Source: Adhaeribacter rhizoryzae
Lineage (GTDB): Bacteria; Bacteroidota; Bacteroidia; Cytophagales; Hymenobacteraceae
Assembly: GCF_008629685.1 (NCBI RefSeq)
Contig: NZ_VWSF01000017.1
Span: 62,001-126,000, forward strand
Direction: 5' to 3'
DNA: 64,000 nt
Shown here: one piece after another, positions 62,069 through 64,000 of the stretch
Numbering within the stretch: position 1 is the stretch's first letter
Layout of the letters: every line of letters starts with the position of its first letter
The notes under the pieces: generated by a model
What the model saw: only the letters and a program-made list of their open reading frames with translations
Database searches by the model: none
Told to the model about the DNA's origin: nothing
Program-made: the position numbers and the translations under genes

Positions 62069-63199
62069 ATGAAAATAGTAATGTTTTACCATTCCCTGCT
62101 TTCGGACTGGAACCACGGCAACGCGCACTTTTTGCGGGGCATTGTGCAGGAATTAAAGCACCGGGGCCACGAGGTGCAGGTGTATGAACCAGAGCAAGGC
62201 TGGAGTTTACAAAACCTGGTAAACGACTACGGAAAAGAAAAAATCCAGGAATTGCAAGAATATTATCCCGGCCTGGAAACCAATTTTTATAACCTGGAAA
62301 GCCTGAACCTGGATGCTGTTTTAAATAATGCCGATTTGGTATTGGTACACGAATGGAACGACCACGACTTAGTTAAGCAGATAGGCCAGCACCGGGTAAC
62401 TAATAATTACAAGTTAATATTCCACGACACCCACCACCGGGCCGTTACCGAAAAAGCCAGCATGGCGCAGTACGACCTGCAACACTACGATGGCGTGTTG
62501 GCTTTTGGTGAGGTTATCCAGCAAATATATTTAAAAGAAAACTGGACCCAGAAAGCCTGGACCTGGCACGAGGCCGCCGATGATTCGGTCTTTTATCCGC
62601 ACGAAAAAGGTGAAGTGGAAGGTGATTTGGTTTGGGTTGGGAACTGGGGCGATGAAGAACGAACCGCTGAACTCCACGAATTTTTAATAAATCCGGTAAA
62701 AGAATTAGGCCTAAAAGCGAAAATATACGGCGTGCGCTACCCGGAACATGCGCTAAAATCGTTGGCCGAGGCAGGTATAGAATATGGTGGTTGGCTACCC
62801 AATTACAAAGCACCAGAAGTTTTTGCCAAATACAAAGTTACGATGCATGTACCGCGTCGGCCTTACGTAGAAGCTTTACCCGGCATTCCTACCATTCGCC
62901 CGTTTGAGGCCCTTAGTTGCGGCATTCCGTTAATATCTGCTCCGTGGGAAGATGCTGAAAATTTATTTACCCCCGGTCAGGATTTTTTAGTAGCTGGTAA
63001 CGGCGAAGAAATGAAAAAGCATCTCCTGACTATTTTAAATCAGCCCGAAAAGGCCGAAACATTAGTGCAAAATGGTTTAACTGTAATCCGCCAGCGCCAT
63101 ACGTGCCGGCATCGGGTAAACGAACTGGAGCAAGTTTGCGCTGAATTAGGTATCGATAAAACTAAAATTTTCCTGAACGAAGAAATAACTAATGAATAA
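62069..63199 (+). CDS. CgeB-like glycosyltransferase (first of two)
   Basis: 376 residues. The N-terminal half has H-G-N-A-H-F-L-R-G-I-V-Q-E-L with H-E-V-Q-V-Y-E-P-E, and F-H-D-T-H-H-R near 127. The C-terminal half contains L-V-W-V-G-N-W-G near 188 and the typical R-P-F-E-A-L-S-C-G-I-P-L-I-S-A-P-W near 277-293. These are features of CgeB/GT-B transferases, often with an N-terminal dedicated acceptor loop. The next gene overlaps by 8 bp and is a relative of it, suggesting duplication. Confidence 0.85.
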   Translation: MKIVMFYHSLLSDWNHGNAHFLRGIVQELKHRGHEVQVYEPEQGWSLQNLVNDYGKEKIQELQEYYPGLETNFYNLESLNLDAVLNNADLVLVHEWNDHDLVKQIGQHRVTNNYKLIFHDTHHRAVTEKASMAQYDLQHYDGVLAFGEVIQQIYLKENWTQKAWTWHEAADDSVFYPHEKGEVEGDLVWVGNWGDEERTAELHEFLINPVKELGLKAKIYGVRYPEHALKSLAEAGIEYGGWLPNYKAPEVFAKYKVTMHVPRRPYVEALPGIPTIRPFEALSCGIPLISAPWEDAENLFTPGQDFLVAGNGEEMKKHLLTILNQPEKAETLVQNGLTVIRQRHTCRHRVNELEQVCAELGIDKTKIFLNEEITNE

Positions 63200-64000
63200 T
63201 AAAAAACTAAAAATCGCTTTTTTCGGCTCCAGCCTGGTTTCGGCTTACTGGAACGGCGCGGCTACGTATTACCGGGGCATTGTGCGGGCTTTGCATGCAC
63301 GTGAGCACCAGGTTACTTTTTACGAACCAGATGCTTACCAGCGCCAGGAACACCGCGATATGCCCGACCCAGATTGGGCCAAAGTAGTAGTTTACCCGGC
63401 CACCGAAGAAGCGGTTTTTAAAGTATTAGAACAAGCCACCGAAGCCGATTTAGTGGTAAAAGCCAGCGGCGTAGGCGTGTTTGATGAATTGCTGGAAGCC
63501 GAAGTGTTGAAACTGCAAACGCCGGAGCGCATGGTCGTGTTCTGGGATGTGGACGCCCCGGCCACTTTGGATCGGGTACAGCATAATCCGCAAGACGCTT
63601 TTCTACCCCTAATTCCGCAGTACGATTTAATATTAACCTACGGCGGCGGCGATCCGGTGGTGCAGGCTTACAAGGCTTTAGGTGCGCGGCAATGTGTACC
63701 TATTTACAATGCCCTAGATACCGCTACCCATTTCCCGGTAGAACCTAACCCGCGTTTTGCCTGCGATTTGGCCTTTCTGGGTAATCGTTTGCCCGATCGC
63801 GAGGCCCGCGTAGAGCAATTCTTCCTGGACGTAGCCGCCCAATTACCGCAAAATAAATTCATTATTGGCGGCAGTGGTTGGGGCGATAAACCCATGAGCC
63901 CGAATATTAATTATATCGGGCACGTGTACACGCAAGACCACAATGCTTTTAACTGTACGCCCAAAGCTGTTTTAAATATTAGTCGCGAAAGCATGGCCCG
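63192..64000 (+). CDS. CgeB-like glycosyltransferase (second, 3' end outside window)
   Basis: The frame begins at ATG 63192, inside the last codons of the preceding gene (8-bp overlap), and remains open to the window edge (~269 codons). The N-terminus has I-A-F-F-G-S-S-L-V-S-A-Y-W-N-G-A-A-T-Y-Y-R-G-I-V, then H-Q-V-T-F-Y-E-P-D, D-V-D-A-P-A-T-L, Y-D-L-I-L-T-Y-G-G-G-D and C-D-L-A-F-L-G-N-R. These parallel the first transferase and the CgeB family. The C-terminal donor-binding region is cut off at N-I-S-R-E-S-M-A. Confidence 0.85.
   Translation, partial: MNNKKLKIAFFGSSLVSAYWNGAATYYRGIVRALHAREHQVTFYEPDAYQRQEHRDMPDPDWAKVVVYPATEEAVFKVLEQATEADLVVKASGVGVFDELLEAEVLKLQTPERMVVFWDVDAPATLDRVQHNPQDAFLPLIPQYDLILTYGGGDPVVQAYKALGARQCVPIYNALDTATHFPVEPNPRFACDLAFLGNRLPDREARVEQFFLDVAAQLPQNKFIIGGSGWGDKPMSPNINYIGHVYTQDHNAFNCTPKAVLNISRESMA

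Overview
The window looks like a chromosomal piece of a Cytophagales-type Bacteroidota, most probably Hymenobacteraceae (Adhaeribacter-like). This is inferred from gene content (a RhaI/RhaEW-type rhamnose operon, NIPSNAP and DUF6122 proteins, a LytS/LytTR pair beside an ABC transporter, a GH3-beta-lactamase fusion), moderate GC with AT-rich intergenic DNA, and weak Shine-Dalgarno sequences. No species claim can be proven from the sequence alone. No rRNA, tRNA, CRISPR array, prophage or insertion sequence was seen.

Layout. 1-2260: end of a stress-signalling module (RsbX-like phosphatase, RsbT-domain/histidine-kinase hybrid, single-domain response regulator). 2564-7533: DUF898/M48 peptidase pair and a multi-PAS NarL-type kinase. 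7959-22440: housekeeping and envelope genes (GH3-beta-lactamase fusion, mutL, two rhomboids, mdh, Rof-like protein, NdpA-like nucleoid protein, NIPSNAP, TolB-like propeller, lipid-anchored OmpH-like protein, DUF4268). 23014-26143: small orphan genes in AT-rich DNA. 26251-31710: FAD/Fe-S oxidoreductase, Tat-exported TIM-barrel isomerase, YiaK-like dehydrogenase. 32898-37370: glycan genes (circularly permuted glycosidase-like protein, GT9-like transferase, FrhB-like protein, polysaccharide pyruvyl transferase). 37628-39994: histidine phosphatase and myo-inositol-phosphate synthase. 40477-44743: ABC transporter, GIN-like protein and LytS/LytTR pair. 44815-45490: UPF0175/DUF3368 toxin-antitoxin pair. 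45757-52092: complete L-rhamnose uptake and breakdown operon with a repeated operator-like motif. 52920-54439: outer-membrane barrel and a small protein. 55449-64000: tightly packed glycan cluster (epimerase, glycosidase-epimerase fusion, Zn-dehydrogenase, Gfo/Idh/MocA, three glycosyltransferases) running off the right edge.

The strongest candidate for something undescribed is the glycan system split between 32898-37370 and 55449-64000. Both loci carry the same unusual clan-A glycosidase-like domain: once fused to a CDP-paratose-2-epimerase-like domain, and once as a stand-alone protein whose two halves are in swapped order, as in a natural circular permutation cut just before the WNEPN motif. 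Together the loci encode NDP-sugar editing, sugar oxidation, several glycosyltransferases and pyruvyl transfer, which suggests an unusual exported or surface glycan or glycoside.

Non-coding structure is also rich: four copies of a ~77-bp palindromic element, one 26-bp perfect inverted repeat of another type, and two places where 7-nt tandem arrays in inverted orientation flank a hairpin and abut a stop codon.
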